From Lineus longissimus (Eukaryota > Nemertea > Pilidiophora > Heteronemertea > Lineidae), in the NCBI RefSeq assembly GCF_910592395.1, contig NC_088321.1, positions 558,001 through 622,000 on the forward strand: 64,000 nt of DNA. The letters are read 5' to 3'. The notes beneath the pieces are model-generated. The model was not told the origin of the DNA. It worked only from the letters and a program-made list of their open reading frames with translations, and made no database searches. Made by a program: the position numbers and the translations under genes. Within the stretch, counting starts at the first letter, position 1, and each line of letters starts with the position of its first letter. This document shows, in pieces, positions 47,135 to 57,936 of the stretch.

Positions 47135-48360
47135 ATCTTGTGGCCCCGCGAGGCAGTGGGACCGACTTTTTTTTTCTTGGACAAAATCTCCAAAGTGCAG
47201 CATGTTGCAAAATACATTCGGCACACAAGCTATCATTGAGTTCGACCATTGAGGGAGGGAAAATACCGACGAAGTTCTGGACAGCACGTGTTGTCCAAGA
47301 AAATAAAATGGCCTCAATCTTCATGGCGGGAGGTATAGGCTGCAATAGTTTGGAGGACATTTTGCCATAAATTAATCAAGGGAAATGAAGATTGATGCTC
47401 TCTTCACTTTACTCTAACAAAATAGAATGTCTTTCATTGAACTTACCAGAATATCTGTAATTCCATGCGAAATTTAGAAGAAAATCGAGATTAGCTTCCG
47501 ACCACCTTGGCAAGCTCGAGAGGAATGGCCTCAGACTGACGTCACATCACGTGGCCTCCCACCATGGCATTGACCAATCAGGGAGTGACCCGGGTTTCTG
47601 CTTGTAACGAACATGGTTTGGTAACCAGTTGACCAGGGTGTGACGGCACGATTGAATGATGTCGCAATCACTTTTCATTGACCTGATTGGTTTGGGGTAA
47701 TGTGACCGCCTTAAAAGCTGATCGTGTACCATTTCACCTTGGCGAATCCGTGTCCCACTTTCATCCTCTTGCAAACAGGGCCTACAACACGACTTCTCCT
47801 TACGCACTGGCATGTTTCCGAGGGCAGGCGCGCATCAAAGGGGGGGGCGCAACCCAAAATTTTGGTCATCAAACATTTTTTTGGTCTCCAAATACGTTCG
47901 CCGCATCGTTCAAATGAGCAATTATTTATAGTCAACAGGGTAACCCCCAGTATACCTTCCGTGTAGTTACTACCACGCCCTGCAAGCACCACTGTGGGAC
48001 TGGTTATAGGTTTGCGTCTACGTGCTCCGACTATTCCCGCCACCGAAATGCTCCGCCCCAGCGTCTCCGCTCGCTCAGGTAGATATCGCAGTATCATGGC
48101 AGAAAAACGAAAGTTGCAGAATGTCTTAAGTTTTTGTTACTTTCCATTATTTAAATTGAGTTTCAGATTCAAGAAATAGCGCGCTTTGTTTCTGTCGGTA
48201 CAAAAAATATAAAAAAACCCGTGTTAGAAAACGATCATTTGTTTCAGGCAAACGAAACCCGTTGTTGTCAGATATGAGGAAAACGCATCTAAGGCACTTA
48301 AATCTCAAAAACTTTTCTGTGGGAGGGCCCCCAGACCTGATGTGGGAGGAAAACCTACAT
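47135..48360. other. Intergenic region with a CpG-rich patch
   Basis: The stretch 47940-48080 is CpG-rich (cgtctccgctcgctcag followed by gtagat) and could be a promoter or a recent insertion. A g-run with gcgcaacccaaaa at about 47840 looks like a transposon end. No gene is supported; the 128-codon minus frame here has no recognisable domain. Confidence 0.3.
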
Positions 48361-48361
48361 T

Positions 48362-48795
48362 CTTTTGAGATACCCTGAACAAGGAGCTCTTCATCAAGCA
48401 CATCTGTCCTTGTCGGTGGACAGCCTACTGTCTTTTGAGACATCCCGAATAGAAGAGTATTCTTCTAATCACGGATATCCAATACATCTTGCCCATTTTT
48501 GAGACACCCTGAATAGGGACTTCGTTATCTGGTACATCTTGACCTTGTTGCACAGTCTAACTTCTTTTGAGACACCCTGAATAGGGAGTTCTTCACCCAG
48601 TACATCATGTCCTTGTTGGAGGACAGCCTGCTGTCTTTTAAGACGCCCTGAATAGTTCTTTATCAAGGACACATTGTCCTTGTACTTTTGAGACACCCTT
48701 TAATAAAAGGGAGTTCTTCAACAAGCACATCTTGTCTTTGGTGTAGGACAACCTCTTGTGAGACACCCTGAATAGGGAGAGCATCCTCCTCCTTA
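48362..48795. repeat. About 68-bp degenerate tandem repeat, about seven copies
   Basis: ttttgagacaccctgaata recurs near 48363, 48432, 48498, 48565, 48636, 48687 and 48757. It is followed by gttcttca, agcacatcttgtcctt and ggacagcctactgt in most units. Minus-strand frames here repeat with the unit and are not genes. Confidence 0.8.
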
Positions 48796-49293
48796 GAACC
48801 AGGACAGTCTTCCTCCATTTGCTTCTGTGCTCCAAAGATGTGCAAAAAGGAACGTACTTTTAAAGTACAATTGATAGGCAACGATTCCACACAGAGGGGG
48901 TTAATTTTGAGAAAAAAAGACATATCCATTTCATATGGCAGAAATTTTGTTTAAAAATTATATTCCCACGGTCAGAGCCAAATGGGATGAGAGGGTTAAT
49001 GGAAACCTTGTTCCTAGGAAAAAGTTTAAAATTTCTTGATATATATGTTATTACACAGTGCAATTTTCACTTTTTGACCCTGGGTACAAGGTTGTTTACT
49101 AACCCTTGCAGCCCGTTTGGCTCAGACCGTGGGAATATTTTTTTTTTGGGGGGGAGTATTTAACTTTATGGCGATATTAACCCCATCAGGCCTGGTGGTC
49201 AATGCCTTGTGACTGTCTCGAGCGTCACAGTCCAAGTGCAATTATTGGTCCTGATAGTGACTGCTCTTCTACAGATGCGGCTCAGTGTCAGGA

Positions 49294-49332
49294 CATGGAG
49301 GTATTATTAAGAGTCTTAATAATACCTCCATG
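49294..49332. repeat. Perfect 39-bp palindrome
   Basis: Nineteen-base arms (catggaggtattattaaga and its complement) are separated by a single base at 49313. tcaggaca occurs directly on both sides, possibly a target-site duplication. Confidence 0.85.
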
Positions 49333-49474
49333 GTCAGGACAAGCAGGTCCGATGCCGTCTGGTTGTGACTGCTCTCATAGTCCCCAGGTTTGACATGTGT
49401 GAAGCAGGTCCGGTCGGTTGTCTATCCATCTGCACCTAAGTAAGGGTTGGGGTGTTGTATACCAAGTTGGCAAG

Positions 49475-49765
49475 AAAGTACAGGATGTCTCAGAAACAAG
49501 TCTTTAAGGCAACAAGGGCATGAAGACGTGGTCACAACATATCTCTGTCTGCAATCTTCCTTTCTTTACAGGATGTCACAGAAAAGGATCTCTGTGAAGA
49601 CATGGTCACAAAATATCTCTGTCTGACCAAATGGACAGACTTTTGCAATCTGCCCTGCTTTACAGGATGTCTCAGAAAATGGTATGTTGAGCCTCACATG
49701 GAGTCATTGTCACAACCAATCTCTGTCTGACCAAACAGACAGACTATTGCAATTTTGTTAAAGGT
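49475..49765. repeat. About 100-bp degenerate tandem repeat, three copies
   Basis: tacaggatgtctcagaaa or variants recur near 49480, 49570 and 49662. They are followed by catggtcacaa.atatctc and tctgtctgaccaaa. Confidence 0.7.
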
Positions 49766-49809
49766 TTTTAGACACACAGCAAAACAATCCACTATTCTAC
49801 TAGTACAGT

Positions 49810-49815
49810 TTTATT
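49810..49815 (-). terminator. Candidate poly(A) signal of COMMD4
   Basis: TTTATT on the + strand reads AATAAA on the coding strand, about 520 bases after the COMMD4 stop. The implied 3' UTR would contain a Repeat A copy. Placement by motif only. Confidence 0.4.
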
Positions 49816-49964
49816 ATTTACAAATATGATAAACCTAACTCTTGCCTCCACACAGTATTAAGTTAACAGCACCAGTCTATACAAAAGAATACGGTCTCTT
49901 TTGGAATGCATTGAGGAGTGTCTCAAGAAAATGCCGGCTCAGCACTAACAGAGTTTACCACAGG

Positions 49965-50147
49965 ACAGTAGAACCTCTCTATTACGGATGCCCTCGGGAC
50001 TGACAAGTGCTGTCCTCAATGGAGAGGTGTCCCGATTAGAGAGGTTAAATTGTATGAAAACAACCAATGTGTTCGGACCAACACTAGCGCCCTATAGAGA
50101 TGGTTGTCCTTAATAGGGAGGTGTCCGCTATGGGAGGTTCCACTGTA
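49965..50147. mobile_element. Repeat A, full-length, in COMMD4 3' UTR or flank
   Basis: acagtagaacctctctatta to gggaggttccactgta, complete with both inverted ends, in the orientation opposite to the 5.6-kb copy. Confidence 0.75.
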
Positions 50148-50336
50148 CAGTAAACACTGTCTATCAATCTATCAGTTCAAGGGGGTATATCTGCAGCGCC
50201 ACCTTCACAGAATTCTGTAAACTACATTCATTATCTAGAGGCACAAAACCTTTAATATTCTATATTCCCACACAAAACATTGCAATGTTCACGTTTAAAT
50301 AAATCCTAGACTTAGGCAAGACTTATTTTCCATCGT

Positions 50337-52992
50337 TCAAGCTAATCCGTCCATGATGCCTTTCGCTTGTTTTAAATCTGAAAGAAAGAATGAAAGCAAT
50401 TTATGTTACAAACCCAAGAGTTACTACCTCTGAACAGGCCATATGAAGTGTCATCGAGGTCAGACCGGGCTTCTCCTTCTGTTTTCAGAATAAGGAGGAG
50501 AGGAATATGAGGTTAGGAAGATTCTCATTTACTGAGGTAAAGTAGGCCCAACTCACCACTCAAAAACACGCGGAATTTATCCTCGGATAGCGTGAACGTG
50601 ACCTTCTCGATGGAGTCTGTGTCCGGATTTCTCTTTTTCAAAAGAAGTTGTATGCTGGGCTCGTTCACTTCCTGGAGAAAACAATTTGAATTGTCAACAG
50701 ACTCAGATCTATTCACTTAAAATCAGATTAGGAAGTTTCGAAGAAGAAAAAAAATTGATAACAAAAATGTCATAACAACTGTACCTTTAATTCACTGGAC
50801 CCTATGATGTAATCAACTCTCCATTCGATGGACTCAAAATGGGACACTGAAGGTAGAAATATGAAGAAAATCAATACATGTAATACCAAATCTCAAAGCA
50901 AATTCAAAAGATAAATTTTTGGCAAGCTAATGACCGGAAGAGTACCACCCAGTGTATCAGAAGTCAAAATATCAGATTGTATTCTGTAGCTACACTCTCC
51001 TAGACATGGACAGGTGAGAGATGACCGCCATCTTTCATCTTTGGACTAGCCACTGCAGACTTAAAGCCCATTTCAAGAGGATGAACATGGCTGAGTCCGG
51101 AACCTGGGGCCAGTGCATCACATCAGATCAGACACCAGAACATGTGGTCAAGAACTATCCACTCTGGGACAACGAGAGACTGGCCACATTGATAGAAGAG
51201 GGCAACCACCACCTTTCGTCTTAGGACAGGCCACTGCCGACTCTAAGCCCACCTTAAGAGGATGAACATGGGACCAGAGCATGAACCCCAGAACTGTCCA
51301 CTCTGGGACACTGAGAGACTGGCCACATGGCCATACGGTACATCAGTGGAGACAAAGCTCTGGGAATCAGGGGAGGAACAAGAGACGACAGGTTACTAGA
51401 GACATAGGCCTGGTTCTGTCGTACAGCCACAATGGAAACCTAAACAGCACGAAGGAGAAGATGGACTACTTACATCTCAGGCTTTTTCTGCGTAATTCTT
51501 CCTGAAGTGACCTCTGATTATCGCCGTATGACTTACACAGAGCAGTGGAATGTTCTAGAAAACAACAACATACAATCCATGATACAGGGTAGGCCAGAAA
51601 GATTGCAATTTCAACATCTCCAGGGATTTCAGTATTTTAGCTGTGAAGTGCTTACCGCTTTACAGTACACTGCACTTCTGACCCATTTGCTAGTCTCACG
51701 CCAACTGTTAGTGAGGTTTGAACCAGGGACCTCTTGACCGCAAGCCGGATCTGAGCCACTGGTTCAAAGCTGCTTCTCGCTCAAGCTACCACTTATACAA
51801 GAAGAAGAAGAAGAAGAAGATGATTGTACCTTTTGGCAAACCAAGCTGTTGGAGTTCATTTGACAATACGTCGCCACTCACGCTATATTTGGCCGCGTTA
51901 CTCAAGATGAAATTCAGGGCAGCTACACTGGCTTTTATGTCACCGGATTCTGAAGAAGACCAGACAGATTTCATCATCAGCAATAGTGACATGTAAGCAG
52001 AGAATTCAACCGAGCTACGGCACAACTGTTTGATGTCATTTTACTCAACCTCCTCTCTCGGTATCAAGGGCTGTCTACGACGAACAGTGCAAGCATTATA
52101 AGTGGTTTGAAGGGTTAAAATGTCATTACTTACCAAACTTCGCATCTGCCGTCAACTTGTGGACTTTCTCGTAATCCATTTTCCCTCCCAGCAAATCCTT
52201 CATCACCTGGGCACAGAGAAGCTTCATCTTGATGGAGGTCTGAATGAAATAGTCGAATATTTACAACAGCTTTAGAGTCAAAATGTCTAAACCCAATCTT
52301 AGTTTTATCTACATTTTTCTGAATCCTCTGTCGAGACCAGGATTGGTAGATGTGCTCTCAAAGACACTGACTTGGAATTGAATGGAGAACCTCGAGGGAA
52401 ATGTCAGGACAACAAAACCCACCAAAAATAGATAAATCACCTGGCTACAGATCATGCTGAAGGAAAAGTAAAGAAATATTATTTCTTACTTACAATCTTT
52501 GCCAGAGTTGCTATTTCTGCCAACACCCAGTCGGGGCAATCCAACTCCCCACAAAAGCGGAATTTCTGAAATGAGAAGAATGACATTGACAATGAACACA
52601 ACTCATTTTCTAGAATGTTTGTACCAAAGCTGTAGTGACTGCAAGATAAGATATGTCAGATTGCAGCTACTGCTGGTCACATAGTTGGAACATCTGTCCG
52701 GGGTCCCTCCCTGGACCGCTTGGCCTGGACACATGTTCATGATGGTATAAATCCCTTTCTCATCATTATTGAAGTGGAGGGCTCATCCTCATCCTGATAG
52801 CGTTTTTACATAGTTTTCTGGAGAGTTCTTGATTGAACATCAAAAGGCAAATAAGATGGTCAGATAACAGCATACATGGCGTCTTCAAGACCACACAGAA
52901 TAGATAATGGACAGAGTCATGATCTGACTATGACCGACGCGACGTAGGTCCTCCGCAAATAAATGCACAATCACATACGGATCACATACCAT
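50337..52992 (-). CDS. COMMD4: COMM domain-containing protein 4, eight coding exons
   Basis: Exons in transcript order: 52990-52992 (only the ATG), 52494-52565, 52134-52239, 51830-51949, 51474-51554, 50785-50846, 50557-50671 and 50337-50377. All junctions are GT-AG with matching phase. They give 199 residues, the length I recall for human COMMD4. The start [19 protein letters not shown], the middle [13 protein letters not shown] and [11 protein letters not shown], and the C-terminal COMM domain ([18 protein letters not shown], then [19 protein letters not shown]) are clear family matches. COMMD proteins form the hetero-oligomeric ring of the Commander complex, which works with retriever in endosomal cargo recycling. 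The leucine/proline-rich COMM domain mediates assembly. Intron 4 carries a SINE and intron 5 retrotransposon fragments. The gene is divergent from MRPL9. Confidence 0.95.
51015..51335 (+). pseudogene. Two fragments of a non-LTR retrotransposon ORF2 C-terminus
   Basis: Frame 51021-51224 reads [19 protein letters not shown], then [16 protein letters not shown]. Frame about 51208-51330 reads [12 protein letters not shown], a stop, AHLKRMNM, then [26 protein letters not shown].....C......TPEH.L..CPL is the typical tail of non-LTR reverse transcriptase proteins. The second copy has an internal stop and a deletion. They lie as a tandem pair in COMMD4 intron 5, on the opposite strand to the gene. 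Confidence 0.65.
51700..51826 (-). mobile_element. tRNA-derived SINE piece with (TTC)n
   Basis: Read on the minus strand: agtggctcagatccgg (A-box-like), gcttgcggtcaagaggtc and ctggttcaaacc (B box). A (TTC)n run at about 51797-51820 separates it from the COMMD4 exon 4 donor by a few bases. Confidence 0.5.
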
Positions 52993-54546
52993 TTTGTTTC
53001 TTTCCTGTTCGGATGATCACACACTTCAAAACGTTGCCGCTGTTTCTTTTGTTCCAAACGTCAGCTCACCAGTTCACAGACAGTCCATGCAATCTCACAA
53101 CAGTCTCAGGGTAGGAGGAGCCGCAGCGACAGACAAAACTGCAAAGACCAACGAATCTGACACAAAATTACTTGAAGAAATCCAATTTGCAAGCTTCAGA
53201 CTATAATTCAGAACACCATATTTGGTAGTTCGTTGTACCAATCTCTCACACACAATATTATTTGATAGTTCATCTAAAATATTTAGATATCTTGTTATTA
53301 TTAGGACTTTTTGGGCAAAAAGTTGTAAATCGATGGGTGGAACAATTTGTAAGATTAACCCAAACCATGTCTTCCTGGGGTGATCATAAAATCTGGAATC
53401 CCAAGACAATTTGACAAATGTCTTTTTCCAGCGATTGGTTCGACATAAATCCACAAAAACTGATTGAATGTTATCTGATATCATTCAGATAGATACCAGC
53501 TATCAGAAAACTCATGCAAATTGTGTCGTTTTCATCATGTATGAATTTTGAAATCCGCAATTTAAAAAAACTCATGACCTTCCCGGGTGCCGGGCCAAAT
53601 GTCCAATTTACATGCACCCGCCGAAATTGTCGCACAGTCAGTAGGTCGAGTGTGATTGGCAACAATGATCACCTTTGTCGACGCTTGGAGAATGCTTCAG
53701 GCTAGTCCAGGTAACCTCGATCCTATCCGCCGCGTAGTGGAGGGTCGGGGAGGCCTCGCTGATTTACCCGAGGCAAGCCGTGCCTGCACAGTGAATACGT
53801 TGTCAATACCACGCATCCTGGTATTCCTTGGATCGAGGTTGTCCATCTTTCTGAGAAACACTTCACCAAAACCGGAAGCCGACGCCCCCTAATCTAGTTC
53901 ATGACGAGTGAAATGCCGTGAGTACCAGTCTCTGTATTGAGTGAATGGAGGAGACTGGTTCAGACTGGACATGGTTTGGGTTGTAATTGTCAAAAAATCA
54001 GTTTTAGTTTCAAAGATTTTACATTTTTGGGTAATTTATATGCTTCTGACACCATACTTTGCGCTTTATTTTGATTTATTCATTCCTTGGGATCAAGAAT
54101 TCGGTAATGTCGTCAGTACTGCAAAAGAAAAGATAAGATGGTTGACGAACTTGAATGATGTGGCGATTCATGTCGATGGCGACAATGATCCTAGCCTTCC
54201 CTTGTAATTTTTGTTGTATATTGGACTTGGTTCTGTCAGCCGAGCGGCACATCACGCCGTCACGACACGGCACATCAGCATCTGGGTGGCTGTCAGCTGG
54301 GTAATTCAACCTACGGAGCACTCAGAAATCCTCTGAAGCAATGCCCAGAAAACGCATAGGGGCCAGTATCATAGGCCTCCTACAATGTCCCACGATCACT
54401 CCTTCCTTGCTTTACTCAGTTACCAGTAGGCCTACCCTTTTTGTTATATATTCCTGTCACTGAGGACCCTTTGAACTGATCTTACAAGTCTTAACGATTG
54501 AAAAAGATGCATTCCGTATCAATTTGTAATTTCTTTCATTTCAGCC
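52993..54546. promoter_or_regulatory. Divergent intergenic region between COMMD4 and MRPL9
   Basis: About 1.55 kb. The COMMD4 ATG is followed at once by a donor, so its 5' UTR lies just above 52992. The MRPL9 ATG is preceded by an acceptor (tttcatttcag, 54534-54544), so MRPL9 has an upstream non-coding exon in this region. A GC-richer stretch at 53575-53900 has an inverted CCAAT box (gattggc, about 53654) and an ETS-like ccggaag (about 53872). It also has an inverted pair (aacctcgatcc / ggatcgaggtt) near 53713 and 53830. A plausible plus-strand donor is at about 53711. The 129-codon frame at 53095-53484 has no recognisable domain. Confidence 0.45.
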
Positions 54547-56363
54547 ATGTTTAGTAAAAGACTGAGTCATCTGAGTCGCTCTCTTGCCAAGGGATGCGCA
54601 AAGGTTTTGTCTGAGCAGCCAAACAGGGTAAGAATATGATGATTTGGGCCATGCCATGCGTATATCACAGCCTTCCGATGCACCATGCACCAGGTTCAAG
54701 CTTGGGTTAAAGTAATTAAAATAACATTGAATACATGTGATCATTCATGTACCCAGTGACCCAGTTCCTGACCAGTGGGAATCAATCTGTGTGTCTCTTC
54801 GATTGAGTGTAATAGATAATTGATTATTTCAGACTACAGTTGTCGTAAAAAGAAAATGGCCCGCTAAATTAGGAAACGGTGACGAATTTGCCAGATTGAA
54901 GACGAGGAATTTTATTTATGAAGTTGTGGAGAACCGGGCGCAGGCAAAACACCCAGATGTCCGCGTGATCCTGGCCGACAATGTGGAAGGTAGGTATTTT
55001 AATCATTAAAGGGGTACGCTGTTCGTAATTACTGGTGGTCCAGGAAAATAGAAATGCAGTTATACACAATGCCGTAATGCAGTCATCATGCATACAGGTT
55101 TGCTGACATTTTTCATGTTTTAATTTTTTCAAAATTTACGAACTATCAAATTGGTCTGTAATTGACCCTTTTCAGGTTTTGGCGCAGAAGGTGACGTCAT
55201 TGACGTGCGAGCAAATATCGCGAGAACTTGGCTGCTCCCATCAAAAGTGGCCGTCTATCCGTCGCCAGAAAATCTCGAAAAATACGAGCGAATAAAAAAA
55301 GAGAGAGGAGACACTGGGCCAAGACACACGGCTTATGCGATGGGGGTAAGGGCCTTTGTAATGTGGAAGAGGATGTTTCGCCTTGTGTCCTTGAGCAAGA
55401 CACTCATCCCTAAATTGCTTGGCCTTCAAAAATGAGACATCAATCAATGCTCCTTGTACCTGTCGTCTTTGCAAGGGCAGGAAGAACTCCCCTGAGAATA
55501 ACACCATCAAGTGCAGAGTGAACGCTGACTGAGTACAAGAAGGTAGAAATTAGTCTTGATCAACGCGTACCAGATATAATGCTAATATCTAACATGTTTT
55601 TCAGACAATTCGAGCGTTACGAGATATGGAACTGGTTATTCCAATGAATCGGAATGCAGATTGGAGCCTGACCAAGACTCATGTCCGTGTCGCATTTAGA
55701 AAAATGGTAAGTTGAAATATGTTTGCCAATATGTTAGGTAGGTTCATGAGGGAGTGATATCCTCATCCCAGGAGCAGGGCTATTCAGCAAAACTTCATAA
55801 TACCACAAGGTTGCCCATCAAACTTCTCAAGTTTTTGGCTACACTACACTCTCTTGCTACAGACGGAGCATCTCTGATATACCAGAATGCACGTTTTCTA
55901 AATTGGGGATGACCACTCGGAGCAAATTAGATTTGAAAACAACTCAAAACTTGCCTTTTGAAATTTGACAAAGAATAAGTGCCACTTTGTCCAATGAAAT
56001 AATGAGTTTTATTTTGACCTTGTTTTTCTCCTCAGGGAATAGAAGTACCAGATGATTGTATCACAATGCCAGAGGAAGATATTTCACACGATGTCAGCGG
56101 AGAGGACTTTACAGTCGGAGTGACGGTAAGCTATGTTTGGTTCGAGGACTTTGACAAGTTCAGCTTTACCAATAGTTAGCGTAAGCATCACCTTTATATC
56201 ATTCTTTCCATTTTCCCAGGTGAATGGAATCGAGACCGTCCCAGTTTCGACAAAAATCGTCTATTGGGAATTGGACGAGCTCGGGAATCTCCCTGATATA
56301 CCGCAGATCCAAGTTAAGAAGGACAGGCGGTGGTCGGCCAAGGACATTATAACAAAATCATAG
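54547..56363 (+). CDS. MRPL9: Mitochondrial large-subunit ribosomal protein bL9m, six coding exons
   Basis: Exons are 54547-54627, 54833-54989, 55176-55345, 55605-55706, 56036-56125 and 56220-56363; phases agree throughout and give 247 residues (human is about 20 longer). The N-terminus MFSKRLSHLSRSLAKGCAKV is basic and hydroxylated, as expected of a mitochondrial presequence. The bL9 N-domain signature follows: VRVILADNVEGFGAEGDVID, then VRANIARTWLLPSKVAVYPS and PENLEKYE. Human MRPL9 has the same VENVG.RGDLVSVK...GRN.LLPQGLAVYASPEN arrangement. The C-terminal part has FTVGVTVNGIETVPV (human EVTVNGLDTVRVP). The protein helps build the mitoribosome near the L1 stalk. The start is the first ATG after an upstream splice acceptor. 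Intron 2 holds a Repeat C fragment. Confidence 0.95.
55005..55110 (+). mobile_element. Repeat C, left-half fragment in MRPL9 intron 2
   Basis: Starts attaaaggggtacgctgttc and contains the aatagaaatgcagttataca block in good condition. The right half is missing. Confidence 0.65.
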
Positions 56364-56625
56364 CAGAGTTATCATGTGATGAGTTTGGAAAGACATTCAT
56401 GTTGACTCTTTTGATAGGACTGATGGCGCCTTAGTGTTGCATAGTGGTGGTAACAGACATTAAAACCAATGGTTGGAAAGCTTTCGATAAGCGGTATTTT
56501 CTCCAGTGAAACAGCTATGAACTGACGTCAAAATCACAAAATGTCAAATATTTGTCCATTCTTTTTGGAGTGGACATCTCACTTTCTCCTCATGTTTATG
56601 GCACCAGTTGATGTTGTTTTGTGGA

Positions 56626-56631
56626 AATAAA
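56626..56631 (+). terminator. Poly(A) signal of MRPL9
   Basis: AATAAA 263 bases after the MRPL9 stop, followed by T-rich and TG-rich sequence. No competing signal lies between. Confidence 0.65.
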
Positions 56632-56907
56632 AGATTTTCGAAAAGATTATTGTCCTGTTTTGTATCTTTAGCTGTTTGACCTGCTTCTGGAAAGTCTGGA
56701 CAGCTCCTGAGTGGTTTCGCAGTATACATGTGTGTGACCACCACAAGCAAAGAACCCTCAATCACGATTATCAAACCGGTGTCTGGAGCGACTGTGGCTA
56801 ACCAAGTTGAACACCAGGATTTGAATGGAATATGATGAAAAACTCAAATAGACGTTGTTTTTGCCATTGTGAGATCTGTTTTGACACATTCACAAGCGAA
56901 AACCAGC

Positions 56908-56997
56908 ACCGCCTAACTCTCTAATCAGGACACCTCTCTGGTAAGGACAGTCCTTGTCAGTTCCGAGGTTGTCCTTAATAGAGAGGCTCAATTGTAT
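56908..56997. mobile_element. Repeat A, 3'-half fragment
   Basis: ctctctaatcaggacacctc to cttaatagagaggctcaatt; the left half is absent. Confidence 0.6.
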
Positions 56998-56999
56998 TT

Positions 57000-57936
57000 G
57001 CATTATCTAGACTTCAATTTCTAGGTTGGAATGAACAGCGTATATAGGCTTGAGTTTAGGCCTGGTAAAGATCAATCGTGATTAATACCTTGTACCAGTA
57101 TTTGTCTGACCTTGTCAGGTCAAGATCAAAACAAAAGATCTGATGTATGTATAAGATGATATCATTTAGGCCACAGAAATAAAAAAGGAGGACAACATGG
57201 CTGTGCCTTCTTAAGAACACACTCCCTTGATCTTGCAACACTGTTCTGAAGCAAAATCACAAATACAAGAGAAATTTGCATCATACCTTGCATTTTGATA
57301 GCTGAATCATAACTCTGCAGTTGGCAAGTGAACCTCTACATTGTTAATACAGGTGGGTCATACTATAAAGTAAATCAAGAAGTATTTGAATAACTTTGAA
57401 CCCAAACTATTCATCTTATGTAGAGGGGGTGCACCCTTACAAACGAACAGCCATTATTTGGACCCGTAAACTCATTAATGTATCAATATTTGTGCGAAGA
57501 CAATTGAGATGTAGAGTAAGATTGCATAGGCAATCTCATAGGTAGGCCTAGTATTCATTTCACTCAAGTTTAGAGGATTTGAGCAAAATTTGTTTGAGAG
57601 CTGTCTAGTGAAGATGTGCATTGCATCGATTATGCAACAACGTTGCCAGTGACGTCAACATTTACGGAACAGCTGATATCTTCAGATGAGATTGGTACCT
57701 CTGAGTGGTAAGTTAAAGGGGTAGGCCGTTTGTGTTTAATGTATTTAATGGTGGCACGGGAAATTAGAAAGGCAATATCATTTTGAGGGCCGTTAAGGCC
57801 TGCATTTCTTATTTTTATCCGATTGTACACCTCCAACACTGTAATGGGAGGGCCTTGTTTCTATTGTGTTGCAAAGGTAAACCAATACCTTTCCCCGTGT
57901 CAATGACTTCATTAGGATCTATATTTCAGGTTTTAA
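57000..57936 (+). promoter_or_regulatory. Upstream region of the proline-rich scaffold gene
   Basis: The coding start lies 7 bases into an exon that begins at an acceptor (atatttcag, ending 57929), so at least one 5' non-coding exon is upstream. A good donor gtaagtt at about 57709 after cctctgagtg makes about 57600-57708 a candidate. A decayed Repeat C piece (ttaaaggggtaggccgttt) lies at about 57713-57800. No TATA box is evident. Confidence 0.35.

Noticed and set aside
53095-53484. 129-codon minus-strand frame upstream of COMMD4
   Set aside because: Not joined in phase to the COMMD4 ATG exon; AT-rich, no recognisable motif.
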